Notes: generated by a model not told the origin, from the letters alone. A stretch of 64,000 nucleotides of DNA from Cryobacterium sp. (GCF_026786305.1 NZ_JAJAYI010000037.1:54167-118166), one strand, 5' to 3'; numbered from the stretch's first letter, positions 7,177 to 15,711 are shown. Translations and numbers: made by a program.

Positions 7177-8229
7177 TCAGGGCACCCGCGCCAGCCAGGC
7201 CTCGGTGCTGAACTTATTGGCGACGAGCTCGGTGGCCTTGGCATATTCCTCGGTGGTGACGTCATCCTCGGTGGCATCGTAGAGACCGATGAAGGTCTCC
7301 TTCATGCGGTCGATGATCGCGGCCCGGCTGAGGCCGGTTTGCCTGCGCAGCGGGTCGACGCGCTTGGCGGCGCTCGTGATGCCCTTGTCGCTGAGCTTCT
7401 CCCGGCCGATGCGCAGCACCTGCACCATCTTTTCGCCGTCCATGTCGTAGCTCATGGTGACGTGGTGCAGCACGGCGCCACTGCCGAGGCGCTTCTGCGC
7501 GGCACCGCCGATCTTGCCGGTCGGGCTCGTGATGTCGTTGAGCGGCTGGTAGAACGCATCGATACCGAGTGATTTGAGGGCGATGATGAGCCACTCGTCG
7601 AGAAACGCGTACGAGTCGGCGAAGCTCATGCCCTGCACGAGGTCGGTCGGTGCATAAATCGAATAGGTGATGACCGAGCCGGCCTCCATGAACATGGCGC
7701 CGCCGCCGCTGATGCGCCGCACCACGGTGAAACCGTATTTCGCGGCGTTCTCCGGGTCGACCTCGTTCTTGAGCGATTGAAAACTGCCAATGACCACGGC
7801 CGGCTCATTCCACTCCCAGATGCGCAGGGTGGGACCGCGGCGTCCTTCGCCGACCTCGGTCGCGAGCACCTCGTCGAGGGCCATCTGCAGCACGGGCGCG
7901 TCGGGCGTCTGCGAATGGATGATCTGCCAGTCATAGTCCCGCCAGGTGCTCGCCTGAGCGAGTGAACGGCGAATCGCGACCGCCACCGCCTCCGGTGAAA
8001 AGCCCAGCAGAATGGCGCCACTCGGCAATGCATCGCGCACGGCAGCGGCGATTGTGGCCGCCGAGCTGCCGGCCGGCAGGCCGGTCACGGCGGCATTGAT
8101 GTCTTCGAGGGCATCGTCGGGCTCGAGAAAGAAGTCCCCGGCCAGACGAAAGTTCGTGATGACATCGTCGATGACATCGAGATCGACGACGACCAGTTTG
8201 CCGCCCGGAACCTTATATTCACCATGCAT
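7177..8229 (-). CDS. lplA: Lipoate-protein ligase A with N-terminal accessory domain
   Basis: A 350-residue enzyme that attaches lipoate to E2/GcvH proteins. The catalytic LplA/BirA fold spans about 97-350, with RRISGGGAMF (171-180, lipoyl-AMP loop) and TGKIGGAAQKR (lysine of the active site). Residues 1-90 (MHGEYKVPGGKLVVVDL...) resemble the accessory domain that is C-terminal in E. coli LplA and a separate LplB protein in some archaea. The domain order is therefore inverted here. The ATG at 8229 follows TAGGCT (8241-8236) by 6 nt; that -10 box overlaps the stop codon of the upstream hydrolase gene. Confidence 0.93.
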   Translation of the reverse strand: MHGEYKVPGGKLVVVDLDVIDDVITNFRLAGDFFLEPDDALEDINAAVTGLPAGSSAATIAAAVRDALPSGAILLGFSPEAVAVAIRRSLAQASTWRDYDWQIIHSQTPDAPVLQMALDEVLATEVGEGRRGPTLRIWEWNEPAVVIGSFQSLKNEVDPENAAKYGFTVVRRISGGGAMFMEAGSVITYSIYAPTDLVQGMSFADSYAFLDEWLIIALKSLGIDAFYQPLNDITSPTGKIGGAAQKRLGSGAVLHHVTMSYDMDGEKMVQVLRIGREKLSDKGITSAAKRVDPLRRQTGLSRAAIIDRMKETFIGLYDATEDDVTTEEYAKATELVANKFSTEAWLARVP

Positions 8230-8235
8230 GAAACC

Positions 8236-8241
8236 AGCCTA
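8236..8241 (-). promoter_or_regulatory. -10 hexamer for leaderless lplA
   Basis: The minus strand reads TAGGCT, then 6 nt, then the lplA ATG at 8229. The hexamer includes the TAG stop codon of the preceding hydrolase gene, so lplA can be transcribed independently. Confidence 0.5.
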
Positions 8242-9087
8242 CGGCTTACGCGGAAAGCGCGCGTCGAGCCAGGCCACCAGGTCGCCGATCACCTCGTCGC
8301 GGTTGGTCTCGTTGAAGACCTCGTGCCGCGCTCCCGGATACACGACCAATTGCACATCCCGCAGCCCGGAGCGCCGGATATAGGCGTTCACCAGTTTGAG
8401 CGCACTGCGCTCCCCGCCAACGGTGTCGTCGCCGCCGACGAGCACCAGCAGCGGCAGGGTACCCGGCAAATCACGGGCTGGCCGACCGAACAGGCGGGCG
8501 GCCTCGCGAAAGCCGAACAGCTTCGCGAGCGGCGTCGCCGTGGTCAGCGGGTCAGCCACAAAGCCGTGCGCGACGGCTGGGTCCCGGCTGAGCCACTCGA
8601 CCCCGGTCGTACCGAGCGTCTGGTGTTTACGGTTGAGGTCGCCGCCGTCGAGGTAACCGGGCCAGCGGTACGCGGTGCCCGAGAGCACAATGGCGTCGTA
8701 TTCCGCGGCATGCTCGTTGACGATCATCTGCACCATGAACGATCCCCAGCTGTGCCCGAGCAGCACGAGTGGCAGCGCCGGGTGCTGTGTGCGGATGATT
8801 CCGCTCAGCTGATGCACGCCGGCCACGGCAGCGCGCAGCCCGCCCGTGCCGAGCCGACCGAGCTGGGTATGGTCGCCGCCGTGTTGGGCGAGTCCGGTCT
8901 GGCCGTGGCCGAGGTGGTCGTCGGCGTAGACCGTATACCCGGCGCGGTTGAGGTCGGCGGCGAGCGCAGCATAGCGCTGGGCATGCTCACCGACGCCGTG
9001 CGCGAGTTGAACGACAGCTCGGGCAGCATCGACCGGCCAGAGGTAATAGGTGATAACCAGGCCAGAGGCATCCGTATATGTGGGCAC
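8239..9087 (-). CDS. Alpha/beta hydrolase (monoacylglycerol lipase-like)
   Basis: A 282-residue serine hydrolase of the lysophospholipase/monoglyceride lipase group: VQLAHGVGEHAQRY (oxyanion-hole HG), GHTQLGRLGTGGL, LLGHSWGSFM (nucleophile Ser in GHSWG), and a C-terminal acid and histidine in VGGDDTV and PGARHEVFNE. I chose GTG at 9087 because it begins the conserved N terminus and has CAGACT 6 nt upstream; an upstream GTG/ATG frame would run into the marR operator. It is divergent from marR. The natural substrate is likely a monoacylglycerol or small lipid ester. Confidence 0.85.
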   Translation of the reverse strand: MPTYTDASGLVITYYLWPVDAARAVVQLAHGVGEHAQRYAALAADLNRAGYTVYADDHLGHGQTGLAQHGGDHTQLGRLGTGGLRAAVAGVHQLSGIIRTQHPALPLVLLGHSWGSFMVQMIVNEHAAEYDAIVLSGTAYRWPGYLDGGDLNRKHQTLGTTGVEWLSRDPAVAHGFVADPLTTATPLAKLFGFREAARLFGRPARDLPGTLPLLVLVGGDDTVGGERSALKLVNAYIRRSGLRDVQLVVYPGARHEVFNETNRDEVIGDLVAWLDARFPRKP

Positions 9088-9133
9088 GAGGCCAGTCTGC
9101 CCTGTTCGGAGCCGCTGGGGACAGGAAAACAAT

Positions 9134-9167
9134 ATACTTAGCGAGGCTAATTTGCTATGCTAAGTAT
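9134..9167. promoter_or_regulatory. MarR autoregulatory operator
   Basis: A perfect 9-bp inverted repeat, ATACTTAGC (9134-9142) and GCTAAGTAT (9159-9167), ends 2 bp before the marR ATG. Its left part also contains a tighter dyad, TTAGC-gag-GCTAA (9138-9150). A TATGCT -10-like hexamer (9156-9161) lies within the right arm. Binding here would block transcription of marR-MFS and could also affect the divergent hydrolase gene. Confidence 0.75.
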
Positions 9168-9169
9168 CT

Positions 9170-9676
9170 ATGGAATCGCGAACGCACCCGAAATCCGCAG
9201 CCCTGGGCGTCATCAAGGCGCTGCGGCCGGCCACCGCACACCGGCCGGCCGCAGCGCCCAACACCGCCGAACTCAGCCACGAATTTCGCCTGGCCAATGG
9301 CCGTCTGGCGCGGCGCCTACGTCAGGAGAAGGCCGACAACGAGTTGGGGAGCGGCCAGTTCTCGGCGCTCGGCGCGCTCTACGTGCACGGCCCGCTGACG
9401 CTCACCGAACTCAGCGAGTTCGAGCGGGTAACCCCACCGTCGATGACCCGCACCGTGAAGTGCCTCGTCGATGCCGGCCTCGTCACCCGCACCGATTCCA
9501 CGCTCGATGGCCGCAAGATTGTGCTCAGTACAACGGATGCCGCGAGCGAAATGATGACCGAAACCCGCAAGCGCCGAGATGCCTGGCTGGTGCAACGCGT
9601 CGCCCAGCTCAGCCCCGAACAGCATCGCGTTCTCGCCGACGCAACCCTGATCATGAAGGAGCTCGCCGACAGTTGA
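9170..9676 (+). CDS. MarR family transcriptional regulator
   Basis: A 168-residue winged-helix regulator. ALGALYVHGPLTLTELSEFERVTPPSMTRTVKCLVDAGLVTRTDSTLDGRK is the recognition helix plus wing, with the DGR wing tip. A nearly perfect palindrome overlaps its start, so it very likely represses itself and the MFS gene whose start codon overlaps its stop (TTGA at 9673-9676). The ligand is unknown, but this arrangement is typical of drug- or phenolic-responsive exporter control. No Shine-Dalgarno precedes the ATG; a TATGCT box 8 nt upstream suggests a leaderless or very short leader. Confidence 0.93.
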   Translation: MESRTHPKSAALGVIKALRPATAHRPAAAPNTAELSHEFRLANGRLARRLRQEKADNELGSGQFSALGALYVHGPLTLTELSEFERVTPPSMTRTVKCLVDAGLVTRTDSTLDGRKIVLSTTDAASEMMTETRKRRDAWLVQRVAQLSPEQHRVLADATLIMKELADS

Positions 9677-11043
9677 GTGCCATGTTTCGCTCGCTGAGCG
9701 TTGTTAATTACCGCATCTGGTTCGCCGGAGCTTTGGTGTCGAATATTGGCACCTGGATGCAGCGCACCGCGCAGGACTGGATCGTGCTGACCCAGCTCAC
9801 CGACTATAACGCCACCGCGGTCGGCATCACCATGGCGCTCCAGCTCGGCCCGATGTTGCTGCTCATGCCGTGGTCTGGCCTGATCGCCGACCGGTTCAAT
9901 CGGCGCAAGCTGCTCATTCTCACCCAGACCCTGATGGGGCTGCTGGCCCTCGGCCTCGGCATTCTTTCTGTCACCGGGGTCGTTGAGCTGTGGCACGTGT
10001 ACCTGTTTGCTTTCGGCCTCGGCGTCGTCGCCGCGATCGACGCGCCGGCTCGCCAGACGTTCGTCTCCGAGCTCGTCGCCGAAGAGAACCTCTCGAACGC
10101 GGTCGCACTCAACTCGGCGTCGTTCCACGGTGCTCGCCTGATCGGACCGGCCGCTGCCGGCCTGCTCACGGTCGCCGCCGGTGCCGGCTGGGTATTCATG
10201 ATCAACACCGTCACCTTCGCCGCGACCGTCTTCGCGATGACTCTGCTGCGCACGCACCAGCTGCGCCGCCAGCCCAAAATCTCCCGCGAGCGCGGGCAGC
10301 TCATGGCCGGCTTCCGTTATGTGCGCGGGCGTTCCGACATTATCGTGGTCATGATCGCGGTCTTTCTGATCGGCACATTTGGACTCAACTTCGCCATCTT
10401 CACCTCGACCATGGCCACGATTGAATTCGGCCGGGGGGCCGCAGAATTCGGCCTGCTCAGCTCAATCATGGCCATTGGCGCCGTCGCCGGATCGCTGCTC
10501 GCCGCCCGGCGCAGTCGGGCCCGCTTGCGGCTCATCGTGCTCGGCGCCGCCCTGTTCGGAATCGCCTGCGCACTGTCCGCGATCATGCCCACCTATGCGA
10601 GTTTCGCCGTCTCTCTCGTGCTCATCGGATTGTCCTCGCTCACGCTCATGACGACCGCGAACGCCTACGTGCAGACCACGACCCGCCCCGAGATGCGCGG
10701 CCGCGTGATGGCGCTCTACATGGCCATCTTCGTCGGCGGCACTCCCCTCGGTGCACCGCTCGTCGGCTGGGTAGCGGATGCCTGTGGCCCGCGCTGGGCG
10801 CTCGGCGTCGCCGCGATCTCCGGCCTGTTGGCCGCAGCCGTCGTGCTGTTCTGGATGGTGCGCTATCGCCGACTACGGGTGCAATTGCATCCGTTCACCG
10901 CGCCCCGGGTGCGCGTGCTGCACTCCGGCGATGGGCGTGACCTGCAGCCGTCCAGGGACCGGGACCGGGAGACTGCCGCCGAACTCAACCGTGAGACCGC
11001 CACCCGCGAGATCGCGATCGTCGAGGCCACCGTCCCGCGCTGA
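9673..11043 (+). CDS. MFS exporter (DHA3/EntS-like)
   Basis: A 456-residue permease with about 12 hydrophobic segments, opening MFRSLSVVNYRIWFAGALVSNIGTWMQRTAQDWIV, which is characteristic of DHA3/enterobactin-exporter-like MFS proteins of actinobacteria. The GLIADRFNRRKLL loop is the MFS motif A. The charged 50-residue tail (RDRDRETAAELNRETATREI) is cytoplasmic. A TTG at 9673 overlaps the marR stop by 4 bp and has AAGGAG 11 nt upstream. The ATG at 9682 is the alternative. Co-transcribed with marR, hence a probable drug or metabolite exporter. Confidence 0.9.
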   Translation: MSAMFRSLSVVNYRIWFAGALVSNIGTWMQRTAQDWIVLTQLTDYNATAVGITMALQLGPMLLLMPWSGLIADRFNRRKLLILTQTLMGLLALGLGILSVTGVVELWHVYLFAFGLGVVAAIDAPARQTFVSELVAEENLSNAVALNSASFHGARLIGPAAAGLLTVAAGAGWVFMINTVTFAATVFAMTLLRTHQLRRQPKISRERGQLMAGFRYVRGRSDIIVVMIAVFLIGTFGLNFAIFTSTMATIEFGRGAAEFGLLSSIMAIGAVAGSLLAARRSRARLRLIVLGAALFGIACALSAIMPTYASFAVSLVLIGLSSLTLMTTANAYVQTTTRPEMRGRVMALYMAIFVGGTPLGAPLVGWVADACGPRWALGVAAISGLLAAAVVLFWMVRYRRLRVQLHPFTAPRVRVLHSGDGRDLQPSRDRDRETAAELNRETATREIAIVEATVPR

Positions 11044-11173
11044 GTTCTTTTTTTTCTGTCCGGGCTCGGGCCCGGAACGTGACTCGGTGCGGGGTGCGGG
11101 GTGCGGCAGATTGCACTGGGTTGGTTCGCGGCCCGGCACGAATCCGGCGGGCTGAGCGCCCACCAGGAACCTC

Positions 11174-12001
11174 CTAGATGCTGCGGTGGTCGCGGACCGC
11201 GAGTTCGAGGGCCTCGAGGCCGGGCGCGAGGGCGGCATCCACGGCCAGGGGGTCGGTGATATTCAGCTGCTGCATCGCCCGGCGGCCTTCCGGCGCGGTG
11301 TTGATTTCATGCTCGCCCGCCTCCAGCGCCGCAATCAGGTCGGTGATGACGTCAGCGAGCGATCGGCGCTCCCACCCAAGGTCGGCACCGGCGTTCTGCG
11401 AGGTCATCATGGCCGTGTCCGTCGCGCCGGGATACACGGTGGCAACATGCACGCCGGTTCCGATCAGCTCGCGGCGCAGCGATTCGCCGAACTGCGCGAT
11501 GCCCGACTTCGTTGCCGCGTAGATCGAGTAGAACGGCATCCCGACGAGCGCAATCCCGCTGGAAATGTTCAGGAGAATGCTGCCACGGCCCTGCCCACTT
11601 CGTCGAAGGGCGGGAAGGAGGCTCTTGGTCAGCAGGATCGGGGCGGTGAGATTCAGATCGATCATCGCGTGGACATCCGCGTCGGCGGTCACGTCGAGTC
11701 GACCGGCTCGCACGTTTCCGGCGTTGTTGATGAGGAGGTCAACGACACTCCAGGGTGCAACCGCCTCCGCGATTCGCTCCACGGCGCCCGGCGCGGTCAG
11801 GTCTTCGACCAGGAGCTGGGTCGTTCCGCCCTCGGCGGCAACGAGCCGCGCGGTTTCGGTGAGGGTGGCGAGCTGACGGCCAACCAGGAGCAGGTGTCCG
11901 CCGCGTCGACCGAATTCGAGCGCGAGCGCCCGGCCGATGCCCTGTCCGGCACCGGTGATGATTCCGCGTCGATTGGTGAGATCAACAGTGTTGAGGTCCA
12001 T
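11174..12001 (-). CDS. Short-chain dehydrogenase/reductase
   Basis: A 275-residue classical SDR oxidoreductase. It has the NAD(P) loop ITGAGQGIGRA (15-25), LLINNAGNVRAG, and the catalytic Ser-Tyr-Lys (ISSGIALVGMPFYSIYAATKSG). ATVYPGATDTAM follows, as in SDRs acting on small alcohols or acyl substrates. The ATG at 12001 gives the normal N terminus; the frame is open 22 codons further. Substrate unknown. The 130 bp separating it from the MFS gene hold no recognisable element. Confidence 0.9.
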   Translation of the reverse strand: MDLNTVDLTNRRGIITGAGQGIGRALALEFGRRGGHLLLVGRQLATLTETARLVAAEGGTTQLLVEDLTAPGAVERIAEAVAPWSVVDLLINNAGNVRAGRLDVTADADVHAMIDLNLTAPILLTKSLLPALRRSGQGRGSILLNISSGIALVGMPFYSIYAATKSGIAQFGESLRRELIGTGVHVATVYPGATDTAMMTSQNAGADLGWERRSLADVITDLIAALEAGEHEINTAPEGRRAMQQLNITDPLAVDAALAPGLEALELAVRDHRSI

Positions 12002-12156
12002 GAGCGAGCTTCTTTCCGTTGGTTTCGCGGGGTGACAGCATTCGGGCTGTCCCGATCGCCGCCACACGTGCTCCTCTAGTCAACAGGCCACCTCGGTGAA
12101 AATTCCCGGTTCGCCCGCACCGGTCGACAGCGCCGGGATGATGGTCGCGCGCGGTC

Positions 12157-12162
12157 TAGGGT
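12157..12162 (+). promoter_or_regulatory. Possible -10 box for the DMT exporter transcript
   Basis: TAGGGT at 12157-12162 would start a transcript near 12169, leaving a leader of about 100 nt that contains the short frame 12197-12271. Confidence 0.35.
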
Positions 12163-12196
12163 CGAAGGAGACCGTTCACCGAACGTCAGGTACACG

Positions 12197-12271
12197 ATGA
12201 CCCATTCCACGCCAGCCCTCCTCGGTCCGGTTCGCCGTGGCCGCGCGACCACCGGGGCGGGCTCCACATGA
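12197..12271 (+). CDS. Possible leader peptide upstream of DMT exporter
   Basis: A 24-codon frame (MTHSTPALLGPVRRGRATTGAGST) ends with a TGA that overlaps the ATG of the exporter (ATGA at 12268-12271). Such an overlap suggests translational coupling. The Shine-Dalgarno is weak (CAGG) and the composition unremarkable, so it could be chance. No attenuation hairpin is evident. Confidence 0.3.
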   Translation: MTHSTPALLGPVRRGRATTGAGST

Positions 12272-13164
12272 GGGCAACAATCGCGCTCGTTCTCGCCACA
12301 CTCATGTGGGCCGGGAACTACCTCGTCGGCAGTATCGCGGTGCAGACCATGTCACCGGTGGAACTCACCTGGCTCCGCTGGCTGCTGGCCTGCGCGCCAC
12401 TGCTGATCCTCGCCCAGGTCGTCGAGAGGCCCGACTGGCGACAGGTACTGCGCCATTGGCCGCGCCTTCTGCTGCTCGCCGGTCTCGGCGTGGGCGGCTA
12501 CAACCTGCTGCTCTATACGGCTCTGCAGTACACGACCCCGCAGTCCGCCTCACTCATCAACGCGGCGAACCCGGCGGTGATGGTCGTGCTCGCCGCGCTT
12601 CTGCTGCGGGAACGTATCGGCTGGCGCGGAATCGCGGGGCTCGTACTCGGCCTCTTCGGAGTCGTGTTGATCATCACAAATGGCGCCCTCGCATCCGTTT
12701 TGACTCGACTACCAAACGCGGGCGACGTGCTCATGGTGGGCGCGATCGTGGTGTGGAGCCTCTACACCATCGTGGGCCGGGGGCTTCCTGTGCCACCGAT
12801 CACCGCCACGGCCGTTCAGGGTACCCTCGTCGCGGTGTTACTCGCACCGGTCGCCGTTCTCAGCGGGGCACGTTGGCCAGCGGATGCCCAGATCGGCTGG
12901 GCTGTGATCTTCATCGCCATCTTCCCATCGATCGGCTCCTACGTGCTCTGGAACTCGGCCCTGAAGACCATTCCACCGGGGCGTGCGGGGCTGTTTCTCA
13001 ACCTCATCACCGTATTCACCGTGATCATCGCAGTGATTCTCGGCGCGCAGCTCACTACGCCGCAGCTGATCGGAGGCGTGATCGTGTTCGCCGGGGTCGG
13101 CCTGAGCACCCTGCGGCGAGCGACGGCCACCGTGCCGCAGCCGCGGGAACGCCTGCGGCGGTAA
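12268..13164 (+). CDS. EamA/DMT family transporter
   Basis: A 298-residue membrane protein with ten hydrophobic helices arranged as two EamA repeats (about 1-140 and 150-290). The first starts ATIALVLATLMWAGNYLVG and contains VELTWLRWLLA; the second holds SIGSYVLWNSALKTIPPGRAGLFLNLITVFTVI. This is typical of amino-acid or drug/metabolite exporters of the RhaT/EamA type. The substrate cannot be assigned. Its start overlaps a short upstream frame. Confidence 0.92.
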   Translation: MRATIALVLATLMWAGNYLVGSIAVQTMSPVELTWLRWLLACAPLLILAQVVERPDWRQVLRHWPRLLLLAGLGVGGYNLLLYTALQYTTPQSASLINAANPAVMVVLAALLLRERIGWRGIAGLVLGLFGVVLIITNGALASVLTRLPNAGDVLMVGAIVVWSLYTIVGRGLPVPPITATAVQGTLVAVLLAPVAVLSGARWPADAQIGWAVIFIAIFPSIGSYVLWNSALKTIPPGRAGLFLNLITVFTVIIAVILGAQLTTPQLIGGVIVFAGVGLSTLRRATATVPQPRERLRR

Positions 13165-13299
13165 GGGGCGAGGCGCAGGGGGCGAGGCGCCGGGGCCACC
13201 TGCGCCAATCGCACCCTCCCGGGCAGCGGGACGATGTGACGGCCGCCGGTCGACCAGTACGCGACCTGGGGCACGCGGCGACAGCACCGGTGTCGCGTC

Positions 13300-13305
13300 T
13301 AGGCT
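13300..13305 (+). promoter_or_regulatory. -10 hexamer for leaderless hydroxyacid dehydrogenase gene
   Basis: TAGGCT lies 6 nt before the ATG at 13312, with no Shine-Dalgarno. Confidence 0.5.
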
Positions 13306-13311
13306 TGACCG

Positions 13312-14235
13312 ATGAGCCCCCTTGCGTTGCGCGTCAGCCTGCCCGAGTCCGACCTGCGCGAGGCGCTCGGGCACATCGACGGTGTGGAGTTCGTACAGTG
13401 GTCGATGGAGGGCCCCGCTCCCGCTCCCGAGATAGACCTCGTGGTGACGCCGTACATGGGCGCCGCCAACCGGATGGCGCACCTCGCCGGCGTCGAGACC
13501 CGGCTCGTGCAGAGCCAATCCATCGGCTACGACGGCATCGACCAGCTGCTTCCGGCTGGTCATGTCTTCGCCAACGCAGCGACCGTGCACGAGACATCGA
13601 CGGCTGAACTCACCCTTGCGCTCATCCTCGCCGCACAGCGGGGAATCCCCGACTTCGTTCGCGCCGCGCAGCAGGGCGACTGGGCGCCGGCGCACCACCC
13701 GAGCCTCGCCGATCGCACCGTGCTGCTCATAGGGTACGGCGGAGTCGGAGCCGCGATCGAGGCTCGGCTGCTCGCCTTCGAGACCACGGTGGTTCGGGTC
13801 GCGCGCACCGCCCGCACCGATGCGCGCGGCGAGATCTACGCCATGGACGCACTCCCGGAATTGCTGCCACGGGCCGACGTCGTCGTGATCGGTGTGCCGC
13901 TGAGCGAGTCCACCACCCATCTCGTCGACGATGCCTTCCTCTCGCGCATGAAAGACGGCGCCCTGCTCGTGAACATCGCGCGCGGCCCGGTCGCCGATAC
14001 CGACGCGCTGCTGGCCCACGCCGGCAGCGGGCGTCTGCGGCTCGCGCTCGACGTGACGGATCCTGAGCCGCTGCCCCACGGGCATCCGCTCTTTGCGCTG
14101 CCCAACGTGCTCGTCACGCCGCATGTCGGCGGCGCGACGAGCGCGATGCGCCCGCGCATGGTTCGCCTCATTCGCGACCAAATAGAGCGGATGCAGCGTG
14201 GTGACGCCCCCGCGAACGTCGTGCTGCGCAGCTAG
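13312..14235 (+). CDS. D-isomer-specific 2-hydroxyacid dehydrogenase
   Basis: A 307-residue NAD(P)-dependent dehydrogenase for 2-hydroxy/2-oxo acids (glyoxylate/hydroxypyruvate reductase-like). The nucleotide-binding GYGGVGAAIEARL is followed by the catalytic Arg in NIARGPVADTDALL, an acidic residue in DVTDPEPLP and the His in TPHVGGAT. The substrate domain is short compared with SerA and lacks an ACT domain, so serine synthesis is unlikely. The start is leaderless (TAGGCT, 6 nt). It is followed by a remnant-bearing 370-bp gap. Confidence 0.92.
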   Translation: MSPLALRVSLPESDLREALGHIDGVEFVQWSMEGPAPAPEIDLVVTPYMGAANRMAHLAGVETRLVQSQSIGYDGIDQLLPAGHVFANAATVHETSTAELTLALILAAQRGIPDFVRAAQQGDWAPAHHPSLADRTVLLIGYGGVGAAIEARLLAFETTVVRVARTARTDARGEIYAMDALPELLPRADVVVIGVPLSESTTHLVDDAFLSRMKDGALLVNIARGPVADTDALLAHAGSGRLRLALDVTDPEPLPHGHPLFALPNVLVTPHVGGATSAMRPRMVRLIRDQIERMQRGDAPANVVLRS

Positions 14236-14251
14236 CTCGATTCACGTACAA

Positions 14252-14440
14252 AACGTCGAGGCGGGCGACGTCACCGGAGGACGAATAGTAGGTGTCGTGC
14301 CGGTTCTGGGCGTCGGCCCAGGTGGAGAAGTCGCCGCAGTTCTTGGTGTCGCCCGGGTTGGCCGGGTGGGCCGGGTTGGCCGGGTGGGCCGGGTCTCGGT
14401 CGCCCGTGGACCGGTTCACGTTGTCGGTCACGGCTTCGAG
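14252..14440 (-). pseudogene. Fragment of a secreted Excalibur-type calcium-binding protein
   Basis: The minus-strand frame encodes a Pro/Asn/His repeat linker (AHPANPAHPANPGDT), then KNCGDFSTWADAQNRHDTYYSSSGDVARLD. The latter matches the first two-thirds of the Excalibur-like domain found at the C terminus of many Microbacteriaceae exported proteins. The expected DGDGxxCE end is missing: at about 14255 the frame passes into unrelated sequence next to the dehydrogenase stop. No signal peptide or start can be defined upstream, so this is a truncated remnant. It occupies most of the 370-bp gap 14236-14604. Confidence 0.5.
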
Positions 14441-14604
14441 TCCCACAGCGAGGCCGCGAGGGCAGCGAGCGCAGAGTCGGCTCGGTGACCGCCCCCAAGC
14501 GTTCACCGAGCGGACAGGCCGACAACAGGCATCCGTCACGTTCGGTTTCTACCGTGGCAACACGGACCGAAAAATGGCCCGCCCGGCAACCAAAGGAATT
14601 CGCA

Positions 14605-15657
14605 ATGCGCCTGCGCAACATTTTGACGATCACGGTCGTCGCTGCTCTCTCGGTGGGAGCCGCGACCGTCTCGGCCGCCCCGGCAACGGCAGCCCCCACC
14701 ACGCCCACCGGAACGCCGCTCCAGGCCGACGACAGCAACGGCTCCTTCGACCTGCAGTCGCACCGCGGCGGCCGCGGTCAGTGGGGTGAAGAGTCGATCA
14801 CCGCGCTCGCCCACTCGCTCGAACTCGGCGTGAGCACGCTCGAACTCGACACGCACCTCACCCGTGACGACCGCATCGTGGTGTGGCACGACGACGTGAT
14901 GACCGCGAGCAAGTGCGCAGACACCGCCCCGGCGTTCGCGGACGACCCGCAGTTTCCCTACGCGAACGACCGCGTGCGCGAGCTCACGTATGCTCAGATC
15001 GAGACGATGGACTGCGGTTACCAGCAGCTGCCGGGCTTTCCCGAGCAGGTCAACACACCCGGAACGCGCATCGCGCTGCTCACGGATGTCTTTGGTCTCG
15101 TGAACGCGTACAAGGCCGCGAAGGTGGGCCTCAACGTTGAGACCAAGGTGGAAGTGGCCGGTCCGACCGGTGATGCCGAGATGCAAGCGCTTACTCGCAG
15201 GGTCGTCGCCGAGATCCAGCAGAGCGGAATGGCCGAGCGCACCACGGTGCAGAGCTTCGACTGGGCCTCCCTCAACCTCACCAAACAGATCGCCCCCGAG
15301 CTCTCTCTCGTTGCCCTCTCGAGCGGCGACGCGTGGATGGGCGTCGGTCAGCCGGGAATCAGCCCCAACCTCGGCGGGATCGACATCGATGACTACAACG
15401 GCTCCCTGGCCCAGGCCGCTGCCGCCCAGGGCTACGACGTTGTGTCGCCGACCTTCGCCTCGGTCACGGCGCAGATGGTGACCGAGGCACACGAGCTCGG
15501 GCTGCCGGTCATCCCGTGGACCGTGAACACCACGTCCGACATCACCGCCATCATGAACCTCGGCGTCGACGGAATCATCACCGACTACCCCACGCGCCTG
15601 CGTGACGTCATGACCGAGCGCGGCCTGAAGCTCCCGAAGAGTTACACGCTGCGCTAA
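14605..15657 (+). CDS. Secreted glycerophosphodiester phosphodiesterase
   Basis: A 350-residue exported enzyme that hydrolyses glycerophosphodiesters to glycerol 3-phosphate plus alcohol. The signal peptide spans about 1-30 (LRNILTITVVAALSVGAATVSAAPATA). The GDPD barrel begins with SHRGGRGQWGEESITA (general-base His) and LELDTHLTRDDRIVVWHDD (metal-binding Glu/Asp, second His). VKVGLNVETKVE and the C-terminal PVIPWTVNTTSDI...GVDGIITDYP complete it. The ATG at 14605 has AAAGGA 7 nt upstream. It probably scavenges phosphate and glycerol from lipids or teichoic acids. Confidence 0.93.
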   Translation: MRLRNILTITVVAALSVGAATVSAAPATAAPTTPTGTPLQADDSNGSFDLQSHRGGRGQWGEESITALAHSLELGVSTLELDTHLTRDDRIVVWHDDVMTASKCADTAPAFADDPQFPYANDRVRELTYAQIETMDCGYQQLPGFPEQVNTPGTRIALLTDVFGLVNAYKAAKVGLNVETKVEVAGPTGDAEMQALTRRVVAEIQQSGMAERTTVQSFDWASLNLTKQIAPELSLVALSSGDAWMGVGQPGISPNLGGIDIDDYNGSLAQAAAAQGYDVVSPTFASVTAQMVTEAHELGLPVIPWTVNTTSDITAIMNLGVDGIITDYPTRLRDVMTERGLKLPKSYTLR

Positions 15658-15673
15658 AGCACTGCCCACCCAA

Positions 15674-15706
15674 GAGAGCGGATGCCGGGGTCACGCATCC
15701 GCTCTC
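15674..15706. terminator. Bidirectional terminator hairpin built from CGGATGC repeats
   Basis: A perfect 12-bp stem, GAGAGCGGATGC (15674-15685) with GCATCCGCTCTC (15695-15706), encloses a 9-nt loop between the convergent phosphodiesterase and dienelactone hydrolase genes. There is no T-run on either side. Each arm contains the over-represented CGGATGC heptamer. Confidence 0.7.
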
Positions 15707-15711
15707 GGCGT

